A DNA stretch of 64,000 bases from the NCBI GenBank assembly GCA_949372645.1, contig CASIAP010000011.1, forward strand, positions 1 to 64,000. The letters run 5' to 3'. Source of the DNA: Candidatus Poseidoniaceae archaeon (lineage in GTDB: Archaea > Thermoplasmatota > Poseidoniia > Poseidoniales > Poseidoniaceae). Each line of letters begins with the position of its first letter. The first letter of the stretch is position 1. The notes under the pieces were generated by a model. That model did no database searches. It was not told where the DNA came from and was given only the letters and a program-made list of their open reading frames with translations. The translations under genes were made by a program, and so were the position numbers. Shown piece by piece: positions 46,753 to 54,917 of the stretch.

Positions 46753-47412
46753 ATGAAAATGAATTTTCTTGGACTCTGTGTATTGACGCTCTGGCTTTAC
46801 TTACCTGGATTTTTGGCCAACACGTTTGCCATGATGTGGGGCAAATGGCTGCCGAAGACCGGATATGGACCTTGGCCAATCGATGGCGGTCGAACTCTCA
46901 GCGATGGAAACAGAATCCTTGGAGATGGAAAAACATGGAATGGCCTCATTGGAGGTTCATTGACTTCCGGACTCTTGTGTATGCTTCTTGTGGCTTCCTT
47001 TGGCGAAGTGCCATCAACAGATGCTGTGATCGGAGAAAATGGAGTCTTTACTCATCCATTACAAGGGGCTGAGGATGCCTGGTTTTCTCTTGGAGGTGAA
47101 ATGCTCACCGCATTCATCTTGGGTTCCTTCCTCGGTTTCTTTTGTCTGGTTGGTGACAGTACTGGCTCGTTTGTTAAGCGTCGCCGAGGCCTCAAGCGTG
47201 AAGGTGAAATATCTTCAAAAGCGCCTCTTCTCGACACACTACCTTTCGCTATCATGGTATTTTTGGCAGGGCAAATGTTCCTCGGAACCTCTGTTCTAGC
47301 TGATTCGGAATTAAGACTCCCGATGTTGGCATTAATTGCCTTCACACCTGTTTTACACCGGTCATTCAATCTTCTTGGTTACAAGATGGGTTGGAAAGAC
47401 GTGCCCTACTGA
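46753..47412 (+). CDS. carS: CDP-2,3-bis-O-geranylgeranylglycerol (CDP-archaeol) synthase
   Basis: Membrane enzyme that activates archaeal lipid precursors with CTP before polar head groups are attached. About 219 residues with four to five helices. PGFLANTFAM near the start, PIDGGRTLSDGNRILGDGKT with the catalytic Asp-Gly-Lys-Thr in the first loop, GDSTGSFVKRRRGLKREG in the second, and APLLDTLPF downstream are the family's signatures. ATG 46753 is used; TTG 46747 and ATG 46759 are possible. AAGGTG lies upstream. It is divergent from purD and 44 bp before a surface protein gene. Confidence 0.93.
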   Translation: MKMNFLGLCVLTLWLYLPGFLANTFAMMWGKWLPKTGYGPWPIDGGRTLSDGNRILGDGKTWNGLIGGSLTSGLLCMLLVASFGEVPSTDAVIGENGVFTHPLQGAEDAWFSLGGEMLTAFILGSFLGFFCLVGDSTGSFVKRRRGLKREGEISSKAPLLDTLPFAIMVFLAGQMFLGTSVLADSELRLPMLALIAFTPVLHRSFNLLGYKMGWKDVPY

Positions 47413-47456
47413 TTCCGGAGCGAAGCCTATAATGGGGTTTTACTCTACCGTGTAAC

Positions 47457-49208
47457 ATGCGAACCGCCCTTTCATTGACATTGCTCTTGGTTATCACATC
47501 ACTGAGTACGCTCGCTGGAGTTCATGCTGAAATCCCAAGTGATGGTTCAACAGTTGCCACCAGTGATGACGAAACGTGGAATGGAACCAATGACATGGAT
47601 GGTAATCTAACCGTCACAAACGGAACTTCTTTGACAATTGAAGGTGACCTTACGATGGCCACGGGGAGTTCAATCACCGTCGAAGAAGGAGCGACCCTTA
47701 CGGTCACTGGTTCGCTACTTGGAGAAGAATTAGATTCGGGACTGGCTGTTTTTGACAATCCGCAGTCAAAGACACAATTGCATATGAATTTTGGTGACCT
47801 CGCTGAATCTGGGCAATTACGATTCGACTTTGGCCAAATGATTCCAGCATCAGCCATGTTCAACATAACCATCGGTGAACAAACAATCGATGCTGCGGGA
47901 AAAGATCATATTTTCATAGATGTGTCCCTCAATGGTAGTGATTTACTCGCTGACTTCGACATATTCTATCCATTTCCGATACAAATTGTTTCCGTCCAAG
48001 CACTTCATTCTGGCAGTGCACAATCTCCGATTCTATCCGCAAGTGAACTCAACCACACCAATGGAAGTTTAATTTGGAACAGTGCTTCATTCACGCTTGA
48101 TGTTCAAGGAATATTGAAGGTCGACAGTGCTACAATCTATGGTGCTGAAATTACTTGTTCCGGAGTGTGCGAGATACAGTCGAGTACGTTGATTGGGAGC
48201 GCACCAATCAATGTTGAAGACGGGGCAAGCATCGTTGTCAATTCCAGCTCAATACTTGGAAGCCGTACCGATGAGGATATCATTGTACACGACCTTGCCG
48301 AAATAACTTACACAGAGAATCAAGGAACAGGTGGTATCACCGATGGATGGATACGATTACTCTCTCAACGCCAGATACAAACCAATTCGGGAAATATTAC
48401 TGTCCACCAAACTGGAATTGGGTATGGTGGTTCCACTCGTGACGATTTTACAGACTCAAATGGATTGATTGACATTGGAGGAAGTGAATGGCTACGAATC
48501 GTAGAATGGGTCGACCAACATGGAGTCTATCATTCCGAAGATGCTGAACTTGTCTTTACTCTGGGCACACCTGGTAAAAGCTGGGGTAACTTCTCGATCA
48601 CAATTCCTGCACCACAAACGCCTACGGCTGTCGTTAATATTCCACTACCATACATCGAAGTCGTTTCCATCGATGCTGAAGATACAACTGCAGAAGTTGG
48701 CAAAGGGATCGGTGCTATGGTCACTGTTCGAAACACGGGTGATGCCACAGCTACGGTCAACATCTGGTGTTATGTCGGCGACAACGACACCTCGACAAGT
48801 TCGCTCACAACGACACTTACCGCAGGTGAAGAAAAGCTACTCCCTGTGACATGGTGGGCAAATACTGACGGTGCTCAAATACTCAATTGTCGAGCACTCA
48901 TTCCAGATATATTGAAACCGATTGCGACAAATGTGACCAACGTCGAAGGTGGAAACTCTCAAGAAGTGGGATGGTACATTGGTGAGGATACGGAAGACAA
49001 ACCGTATATCGTCTATGCTATTCTAGTCGTTCTGATTGCCATTGCAACTGTGTTGTTTGCTCGTAATGCAAATAAGAAGATCGAAGCGAGTGATGTCGAA
49101 GAGCACTTTGAAGAAGATCAACAAGAACAAGAAGATGCAGAAGAACTCGAAGACTCAACTGTTTGGAAAGTGGTGGATGAAAGCAACGAAGAAGACGAAG
49201 AAGATTGA
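47457..49208 (+). CDS. Membrane-anchored surface protein with acidic tail (583 aa)
   Basis: Signal peptide over about 1-24, then a Thr/Ser-rich beta region. The segment ETWNGTNDMDGNLTVTNGTS resembles the opening of the 1473-residue protein and reads as stacked short strands (LTIEGDLTM, ITVEEGATLTV). A beta-helix-like middle follows, then a CARDB/Ig-like domain near 390-490 (VTVRNTGDATATVNIWCYV). A single helix at about 510-530 (YAILVVLIAIATVLFA) leads to a 50-residue tail that is mostly Glu and Asp. Many N-x-S/T sites. It follows carS by 44 bp. No enzymatic motif. Confidence 0.8.
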   Translation: MRTALSLTLLLVITSLSTLAGVHAEIPSDGSTVATSDDETWNGTNDMDGNLTVTNGTSLTIEGDLTMATGSSITVEEGATLTVTGSLLGEELDSGLAVFDNPQSKTQLHMNFGDLAESGQLRFDFGQMIPASAMFNITIGEQTIDAAGKDHIFIDVSLNGSDLLADFDIFYPFPIQIVSVQALHSGSAQSPILSASELNHTNGSLIWNSASFTLDVQGILKVDSATIYGAEITCSGVCEIQSSTLIGSAPINVEDGASIVVNSSSILGSRTDEDIIVHDLAEITYTENQGTGGITDGWIRLLSQRQIQTNSGNITVHQTGIGYGGSTRDDFTDSNGLIDIGGSEWLRIVEWVDQHGVYHSEDAELVFTLGTPGKSWGNFSITIPAPQTPTAVVNIPLPYIEVVSIDAEDTTAEVGKGIGAMVTVRNTGDATATVNIWCYVGDNDTSTSSLTTTLTAGEEKLLPVTWWANTDGAQILNCRALIPDILKPIATNVTNVEGGNSQEVGWYIGEDTEDKPYIVYAILVVLIAIATVLFARNANKKIEASDVEEHFEEDQQEQEDAEELEDSTVWKVVDESNEEDEED

Positions 49209-49239
49209 ATTCACTCAATCTCTATATTCATCAACGGTT

Positions 49240-50487
49240 TCAACAAACTTCCATGGTTCTTTGTTCACTACTGGCATCAAAATCCAGTTCCCAAGAGTTA
49301 CTGCTCACCATAATGCCTGTTGCAGTGGATTCGGAATCTGTCATTCCTTGGTAATGGTCATTGGTGATGATGATCTCAAATGTATAGCATCCTGCACCGT
49401 CATAGAATGAATCTTTTTGGATGTATTCGGTATTACCGCTACCGCCTGCAAAGTTATCCATGGCAGTTCCCGGAAGACCTAGCCAACCATTGGTCTTTCC
49501 ACTTTTTGCGCCAGCAATGGAACTCGTCCATGTTGCATCAAGGCCGTTTACTGTGATGGTTGGAGAGCTGTATTCTGTAGAACCGCTTTTCTTTATACGC
49601 ATTTGCATGGTATAATCAGATGCAAGAGGCGTAAGTCCGAGATTGGTCATCGTATGTTCCCCATTGTCACGTGTTTTTTCATCTGGACCAAATAATCCCA
49701 TAATAGATTCCACAACAAGTCCGTCAACGCTTGTCGAAGTTACTTGACCCGAAGTTTCAGTTTTCAGAACTTCTGAAATACGAGCACCAGAATTCAGAAC
49801 TTCACGGTTCATGAGAGATGGTGTAATAGTTGAAGAAATTGTTTGGTCATCATCCGAAGTCACTTCGATGGTGTAAGTATTGAGATCAGTGAGTTGATAG
49901 TCTTGAGCATTACCATCAAAAAAAGCACTGAGTGGTGCTTTGAACTTTGCTCGGTCATTGGACAAGGTGAGGGAATCTGTCCAGAGCACTTCATCGTCTA
50001 AGCTGATGGTTGCAGTCGCAGAATCAAATGTCCCACGTACGTAAAAAGTGATTTCGTCACTTTCTTCACTCAAACCGATTTCTGTGAGAGCCATTGACGA
50101 ATCGGATGGTATGAGCACTAATGCAGCATACGGACCGGCAGCAACTAAGACCGCCATGAAGATCGAAATACCAAGTTTAACTGTATTCATTTCACCTTCA
50201 GCTAATCGTTCTGATTGAACAATGAGCCCAATCCCCACCAGGAGAACAGCACAGACCACCAAAAGGCCCATGCCGCCGCCTTGGAGAGCAAGGACACCAC
50301 CTATGACGATAGCAACCCATCCACCAATGTTGAGGTTTCTTGCAGAATCTGGGTTTGATGGTGCTTTAGATTTCGGAGAGGTTGATGGTGCTTGAGTCGG
50401 AATGACTGGAGTCACTTTTTTAGTGACAACTTCTGCATCCATTGTCTCGGTTTTGGTAGCGTTTGCTTTGTCTAAGAGTCCACCCAT
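49240..50487 (-). CDS. Membrane protein with extracytoplasmic beta domain (415 aa)
   Basis: No signal peptide. About 50 polar residues rich in Thr, Pro, Ser and Lys form a cytosolic start, then three hydrophobic helices (about 55-130; VAIVIGGVLALQGG and ISIFMAVLVAAGPYAALVLI are the clearest). The rest (about 135-415) is a beta-rich external domain with DDEVLWTDSL and several Ser/Thr-rich strands and one late Cys at the C-terminus. I recognise no family. It converges with the acidic-tail surface protein (31 bp between the stops). Confidence 0.75.
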   Translation of the reverse strand: MGGLLDKANATKTETMDAEVVTKKVTPVIPTQAPSTSPKSKAPSNPDSARNLNIGGWVAIVIGGVLALQGGGMGLLVVCAVLLVGIGLIVQSERLAEGEMNTVKLGISIFMAVLVAAGPYAALVLIPSDSSMALTEIGLSEESDEITFYVRGTFDSATATISLDDEVLWTDSLTLSNDRAKFKAPLSAFFDGNAQDYQLTDLNTYTIEVTSDDDQTISSTITPSLMNREVLNSGARISEVLKTETSGQVTSTSVDGLVVESIMGLFGPDEKTRDNGEHTMTNLGLTPLASDYTMQMRIKKSGSTEYSSPTITVNGLDATWTSSIAGAKSGKTNGWLGLPGTAMDNFAGGSGNTEYIQKDSFYDGAGCYTFEIIITNDHYQGMTDSESTATGIMVSSNSWELDFDASSEQRTMEVC

Positions 50488-50587
50488 AAGTATCCCTGCT
50501 AAATGAGCGTTTAGCGTGGGGGATTATCAAAGCAACCCCTCTACGAACGGGTTTCATTGCGATTATCGCAGGTGCCTGTCGAAGCCG

Positions 50588-51517
50588 TCACAGGCCAGGA
50601 GCTGATTCATACCAGACAAAGTCATCTTCTTCGTCTCGGTTTTCGGTAAGCCGGCGGCCTGCTACTGCTGCAGCAAGAACGACCATTGAGAGTGCAGGTA
50701 CGACTTCGAAACCTGGCAGGTAGACACCTCGGACATACACGGTGATCATTTGTGATTCACGGATACATCCACCGTTGTTACAAGCGAATTCAGATTCTGC
50801 ATAGAAGTCAAGGACGTGGTAAGCATCGCTCCATCCTTGTGTCTTCGGAGTTCGTGCCATGACACGGACTTTGGTAGCTGTTGGAATAGCGTCGATTTGT
50901 ACCTTAACTGCAGGCAGGTTAATTGTGAAACCTGCTTCTTCCAAAGTCTCACGACTGGATTCAGTGATTCCAACCTTCATGAAGTCGATTTGGTTACCGA
51001 GATTGTAAACCTTGAATTCAAAGTTCTTATCCTTCTTTGGCATCAATTGAACGAATGGTTCGACTGCTTCGACTTGAACCAAGGAATATTGCATGATGTT
51101 GACAATCATGTTGTTCTGGGATGAAGCTGAGTTAATTGGAGGCAAGGAGTTGATTTCTTGTACTTGGGCTGAAACCGATAAAGTTCGACTCTGCATCACC
51201 ATGTAGGGTGTTGCACGGACCGAGATTTGGAAATCGACTTCTGAGTTACCACCGATATACATGTCACCAGGGGCGGCAGTTGCAAGGCCGTCGCTGGTCA
51301 CCAGAATGCTAATTTTTTCTTGGTAAGTGGTTGGATTGTTTGCCGTGCAAGTGGTGAAACCGTTGTATGTAGAACCCGGCTTAACTTCAATATTGATAGA
51401 GATAGGCGCACATGAAAGTGAGATTGCTGCAGTCGGCGTTTGTGCCGAAGCAGGTACAGCCACAATCATGACTGAGCAGAGGTAAAGGGCAAGCAAGAAC
51501 AGAGCACGCTTCATCAT
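50588..51517 (-). CDS. Exported surface protein with possible PGF-CTERM-like sorting motif
   Basis: About 309 residues from ATG 51517 (an in-frame GTG is nine bases upstream; GGTGTGA precedes the ATG). Signal peptide with ASAQ cleavage region near 25. Two beta domains follow, of the NEW3/CARDB type (IEVKPGSTYNG and KDKNFEFKVYNLGNQIDFMKVG), with two Cys pairs. Near the C-terminus LPGFEVVPALSMVVLAAAVAG plus Arg-Arg matches the form of a PGF-CTERM signal (Pro-Gly-Phe, hydrophobic helix, basic end), which in haloarchaea is processed by archaeosortase A. Unlike those, about 20 mostly acidic residues follow the Arg pair, so it may be just an anchor. Monocistronic, next to tRNA-Met. Confidence 0.78.
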   Translation of the reverse strand: MMKRALFLLALYLCSVMIVAVPASAQTPTAAISLSCAPISINIEVKPGSTYNGFTTCTANNPTTYQEKISILVTSDGLATAAPGDMYIGGNSEVDFQISVRATPYMVMQSRTLSVSAQVQEINSLPPINSASSQNNMIVNIMQYSLVQVEAVEPFVQLMPKKDKNFEFKVYNLGNQIDFMKVGITESSRETLEEAGFTINLPAVKVQIDAIPTATKVRVMARTPKTQGWSDAYHVLDFYAESEFACNNGGCIRESQMITVYVRGVYLPGFEVVPALSMVVLAAAVAGRRLTENRDEEDDFVWYESAPGL

Positions 51518-51610
51518 AGTAGTCACACCTAGTGGTCTACCCCAGCAATGAGACCCTCATAACCATTGCGCCGTGGTGGCTCTAAAAATGGCCTACGTGG
51601 TACTCAAATG

Positions 51611-51615
51611 AAAAA
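51611..51615 (-). terminator. T-tract terminator of the tRNA gene
   Basis: On the minus strand the tRNA 3' end is followed after one base by TTTTT, the typical archaeal T-rich termination signal. Confidence 0.6.
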
Positions 51616-51616
51616 G

Positions 51617-51690
51617 TGGGCCCGAAGGGACTTGAACCCCTGACCCCCCGGTTATGAGCCGGGTGCTCTAACCAACTAAGCTACGGGCCC
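51617..51690 (-). tRNA. tRNA with CAT anticodon (Met, or Ile2)
   Basis: Reads 5' GGGCCCG acceptor, D-arm TAGCTTAGTTGGTTAGAGC, anticodon stem CCCGG with loop CTCATAA and CCGGG, T-arm with GGTTCAAGTCC, and 3' CGGGCCC plus discriminator A. The anticodon is CAT. CCA is not encoded, as is normal in archaea. The first pair is G1-C72 and not A1-U72, and the anticodon stem lacks the three G-C pairs of initiator tRNA, so it is an elongator Met or a CAT-Ile2 whose C34 is modified to agmatidine. I cannot separate those by eye. No intron. Confidence 0.95.
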
Positions 51691-51733
51691 CTAAGTCGAG
51701 GGAATAGGCGCAAGAGAAGAACTTATCTCTACA

Positions 51734-53035
51734 TCATTCAAACTGTGAAAGAGAGGACTGCGATGGTTTAACCCACTCACGGACATTGATTTCAAGTTCA
51801 TCACGGATAGATTCCGGAACGAAGATGAGGGCTCGTTCATTTGGTTGAGTAAGTGACCGAACCAGTGGTGAATGATCTGCTGCATCTCGGCCATCTTCAA
51901 GCAAAATCCCTTGTTCATACGGCATGTAGCCACGCTTGGAAATACGAGCGGTAATGATATCGATTGAAGGATTGTATCCGGCTGCTTCCACCAGAGGTTC
52001 GAGTCTCGGCAAAACAACATCAATCATTTCGGTCGACAATCCTTCAATACGCAAGGATTTATGGAAATCACGACGTGACAGCAGGCGCATTGCATAATGG
52101 GACAAAACAGTGTCTGGGTGTTCTGCCCATTCCGGCAAGGCGACGCGTATGTGTGCATCGTTCAATGCAGCATACCCTTTGGCATCAAGGGCGCTGTTCA
52201 ACAACATATTCTCGAGTGGAGAAGAGAGTTTGAGTGAACCGTCTTGTGCCAGTTTACGTGCCCTTGAAAGCATTCGAACAAGATAATTCTGAGTTAGCAT
52301 GTTGACCTTGTGGAAATAGACTTGCTGATACATGTGGTAACGGGTGACAAGATAGGCTTCAATCGCCGGTAATCCCCACGACTTGACATAGAAATGACCT
52401 TCTTCATTCACTCTGAGAGCTCGAATAACTCTCGCAATGTCAAATCCACCGATTTGTGCACCCGTATTCGCTTGGTCTCGAACCATGTAGTCCATGCGGT
52501 CAACATCGAGTTGGCTGGAAACGATTTCCTTCATGAAAGAGGGAATTGCAATTCCATCGTATTCAGAATCGCCATCCATAAGTGCGAAAAGTCGATTTCT
52601 TCGTTGAGCTCCAAGAACTTCGAGAAGGGCCATCCCAACTTCTGTGTCTTCTGATTCTAACAGAACTCGGCCCCAATGTTCGTGTGAGTGGTAGGTTGCA
52701 AAAACTTCGGGGGTCTCTAAGAGATGGGAAAACGGGGGGTGGCCGATATCGTGAAGCAATGCTGCTAAACAAATCAGTTCGCCGTCATCCTCTGAAACAA
52801 GGTCTGGTTGAACTTCGTTCAGTGAGGTGATTAAGGTCCCAGCCAAGTGGTAAGCACCCAGTGAATGAGAAAAACGGTTGTGATTTGCGGCAGGGAAAAC
52901 ATACTCGCATGTAGAAAGTTGTTGGATCGAACGAAGCCGTTGAAACTCCCGTGTATCGATTATTTTAGCATGGTTCGCAGGAACGAAGATATCCTTATGG
53001 ATTTCATCTCGAATCACACGGTCACGCATGGCCAT
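51734..53035 (-). CDS. HD-domain phosphohydrolase (COG1078 type)
   Basis: About 433 residues from ATG 53035. HD metal site: His57 in NRFSHSLG, His95-Asp96 in LLHDIGHPPFSH, then HSHEHWG (about 117) and a later Asp in VDRMDYMVRDQANTG. This is the SAMHD1/dGTPase-like COG1078 group, related to dNTP triphosphohydrolases. Such enzymes cut (d)NTPs; the exact substrate here is untested. The long upstream extension to 53269 overlaps the divergent gene and is unlike the family, so I exclude it. A TTTTTAAT stretch about 30 bp before ATG suggests a nearly leaderless mRNA. It is divergent from the surface OB-fold operon. Confidence 0.9.
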   Translation of the reverse strand: MAMRDRVIRDEIHKDIFVPANHAKIIDTREFQRLRSIQQLSTCEYVFPAANHNRFSHSLGAYHLAGTLITSLNEVQPDLVSEDDGELICLAALLHDIGHPPFSHLLETPEVFATYHSHEHWGRVLLESEDTEVGMALLEVLGAQRRNRLFALMDGDSEYDGIAIPSFMKEIVSSQLDVDRMDYMVRDQANTGAQIGGFDIARVIRALRVNEEGHFYVKSWGLPAIEAYLVTRYHMYQQVYFHKVNMLTQNYLVRMLSRARKLAQDGSLKLSSPLENMLLNSALDAKGYAALNDAHIRVALPEWAEHPDTVLSHYAMRLLSRRDFHKSLRIEGLSTEMIDVVLPRLEPLVEAAGYNPSIDIITARISKRGYMPYEQGILLEDGRDAADHSPLVRSLTQPNERALIFVPESIRDELEINVREWVKPSQSSLSQFE

Positions 53036-53126
53036 CCCCAGGAAGCGGTCTGCTTTTCCATTAAAAAGGGCCCGCACGCCAAAAAGGTATAGAATCTGTA
53101 AACATACAACGGAATGCGAAGGGACA
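53036..53126. promoter_or_regulatory. Divergent promoter region
   Basis: This 91-bp gap serves both the HD hydrolase (minus) and the OB-fold operon (plus). GGTATAGAAT at 53086-53095 lies about 32-40 bp before the plus ATG; CTTTTTAATGG on the minus strand lies about 30 bp before the minus ATG. GAAGGGA just before 53127 is the likely ribosome site. Shared regulation is possible. Confidence 0.4.
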
Positions 53127-54908
53127 ATGCCTAAGCACGGGGGTGGTTTGAATCGCAATATGGCGGATCCTCTCAAGGACATTATGCTAAAAATAACCGA
53201 TGACAATCCGGCCACGCGTGGCCAGAAATTGTGGGTTATGTTTGCCCTTTCTCTGTTCTTGGTCGCCACCTTAAACTGGTATGCAATGGTTCGAGAACCT
53301 CAAGTGGTCGATATTGAAGATCTCGTCCAACATAAAAACGAGGTCGTATTAGTTGAGGGGAAAGTTATCTCTTGGATTGAAGACCGATACGGCAATGGAG
53401 AAGACCGAGTCGATTTGGTCATCGAGGACGATACTGGAGTCATCCAAGTGCGATGGTATTCGACGGGAACAATTCCTCCCATCGGTACCAATGTTACGGC
53501 GATGGGTGATGTAGTCGACTATAACGGTAGGTTTTACATGCAAGCAACGGGCTCAGGCGCCCTGTATTGGGAACCTGAAGATTTGCCAGTTCTCGAACGA
53601 GTATCCATTTCAGATCTTGCCGTATCACCTGAAGATTATGTAGGACAGATTGTAACGGTGAAGGGATTCATCAGCGAATCGATAAATCCAGATGCCACCT
53701 TTACCTCCGCCTACATTACCGATTCTTCACATCAAATGCAACTTTTGGTTCAATCAGCCACTGGTGTTTGGATTGAAACAGATTCGAAAATTGAAGTGAC
53801 GGGAATGATTGCTTACCAAGAGACAAGTTTGCGATGGGCGCTCATGACTCAAGGCCCAACCCTCCTCATCGACAGAAGCCATACGCCTCAAATTAATATG
53901 CTCGAATGGTCAGGTGAATCGACATGGAGTTATGAATCTGGGAGTATGGTCTCCATGGCAGGTACCGTTTTGATTACCAACGGTCAGTGGACACTCTCTG
54001 GACCAAACGGTAACATGATGTGCATTCTTCCAACCGATGAAGACATCACAAGCGCTGATTCACAAGGCTACAACGGATCTGCTTACGAAGCTGCAGGGCG
54101 CTTAATGTGGAACAATGAACGTAGTATGTGGTGTATCGATGCGAACAACGGCAATGGAACAAATCTCATTGATCCAATGTCCGCAATGTCGATGCAGGCC
54201 ATGCTTTCTGCTAACCCTGCCTCTATGTTACAGACGCCGAGCAAACGATACACACTCAGCACATTCATGCAGTATTCCTTCGAACCCCTCGATACGAATG
54301 GCTACTTTGTCGACAGTCAGACCTACACCTTTGGTCAAACACGTGTGGCAATGTCGTTCCCATCGACACGAACTGAATGGATCGAAGCGGGCCAAGGGCT
54401 CATTGCTAACGTCACAGTTTCGTGGGATGATCAGAAAATGATGATGCGACTCATGGTTGACACCTACCAGTTAGTAGGGGAACCACCAGAACCTCAGACA
54501 ATACTTTGGGATGCAGGGGCGACACAATGGGGCTACACCAAAAACCAGTATGTGCTCATCGATGGTAAGGCAGCACTCCATGAAGATGGGTGGTATCTTG
54601 AGCGGCCAGGTTCTGAACAATCCATCAAACTGAATGTCCAACTCAATGCTATCGGTACCGATTCCTTGCACGAAAATCAATCACTGACATGGAGCGGGAG
54701 ACTACGGCAAATCGAACATCCAAGTGATTTGTCTCTGGTCTTTTCTCTCGATGATGCAGATGCTTTCGACAGAGATGGCGACCGTTTGGCCGACAGTTTT
54801 GAAGAGGCGACAGGTTTGAATTCAAACACCATCGATTCAGATGGTGATGGAATCAATGATCGAGAAGAAGTGGAAAACGGAACCGGTCCAAATAACGGAA
54901 ATTCCTGA
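53127..54908 (+). CDS. Membrane-anchored surface protein with OB-fold domains and TSP3 tail (594 aa)
   Basis: A short basic cytosolic start is followed by one helix (about 35-54, VMFALSLFLVATLNWYAMV), so the body is outside. Next come two or more OB-fold modules: residues about 70-160 (VLVEGKVISWIEDRYGNGED, IQVRWYS, VTAMGDVVDYNGRFYMQA) and about 165-260 (VTVKGFISESI, LLVQSAT, IEVTGMI). A Met/Trp-rich beta region follows, and two TSP3 calcium motifs end the protein (DRDGDRLADSFEE and DSDGDGINDREE). OB-folds often bind single-stranded nucleic acids or oligosaccharides. First gene of an operon; the next starts nine bases after its stop. ATG 53127 has GAAGGGA upstream. Confidence 0.8.
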   Translation: MPKHGGGLNRNMADPLKDIMLKITDDNPATRGQKLWVMFALSLFLVATLNWYAMVREPQVVDIEDLVQHKNEVVLVEGKVISWIEDRYGNGEDRVDLVIEDDTGVIQVRWYSTGTIPPIGTNVTAMGDVVDYNGRFYMQATGSGALYWEPEDLPVLERVSISDLAVSPEDYVGQIVTVKGFISESINPDATFTSAYITDSSHQMQLLVQSATGVWIETDSKIEVTGMIAYQETSLRWALMTQGPTLLIDRSHTPQINMLEWSGESTWSYESGSMVSMAGTVLITNGQWTLSGPNGNMMCILPTDEDITSADSQGYNGSAYEAAGRLMWNNERSMWCIDANNGNGTNLIDPMSAMSMQAMLSANPASMLQTPSKRYTLSTFMQYSFEPLDTNGYFVDSQTYTFGQTRVAMSFPSTRTEWIEAGQGLIANVTVSWDDQKMMMRLMVDTYQLVGEPPEPQTILWDAGATQWGYTKNQYVLIDGKAALHEDGWYLERPGSEQSIKLNVQLNAIGTDSLHENQSLTWSGRLRQIEHPSDLSLVFSLDDADAFDRDGDRLADSFEEATGLNSNTIDSDGDGINDREEVENGTGPNNGNS

Positions 54909-54917
54909 GGTGTTCTC

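Noticed and set aside
51617-51690. Initiator tRNA-Met
   Set aside because: It has a G1-C72 pair and lacks three G-C pairs at the base of the anticodon stem. It is an elongator Met or CAT-Ile2.
53036-53269. N-terminal extension of the HD hydrolase
   Set aside because: It would overlap the divergent OB-fold gene and its promoter, and its sequence is unlike the family, which starts at about 53035.
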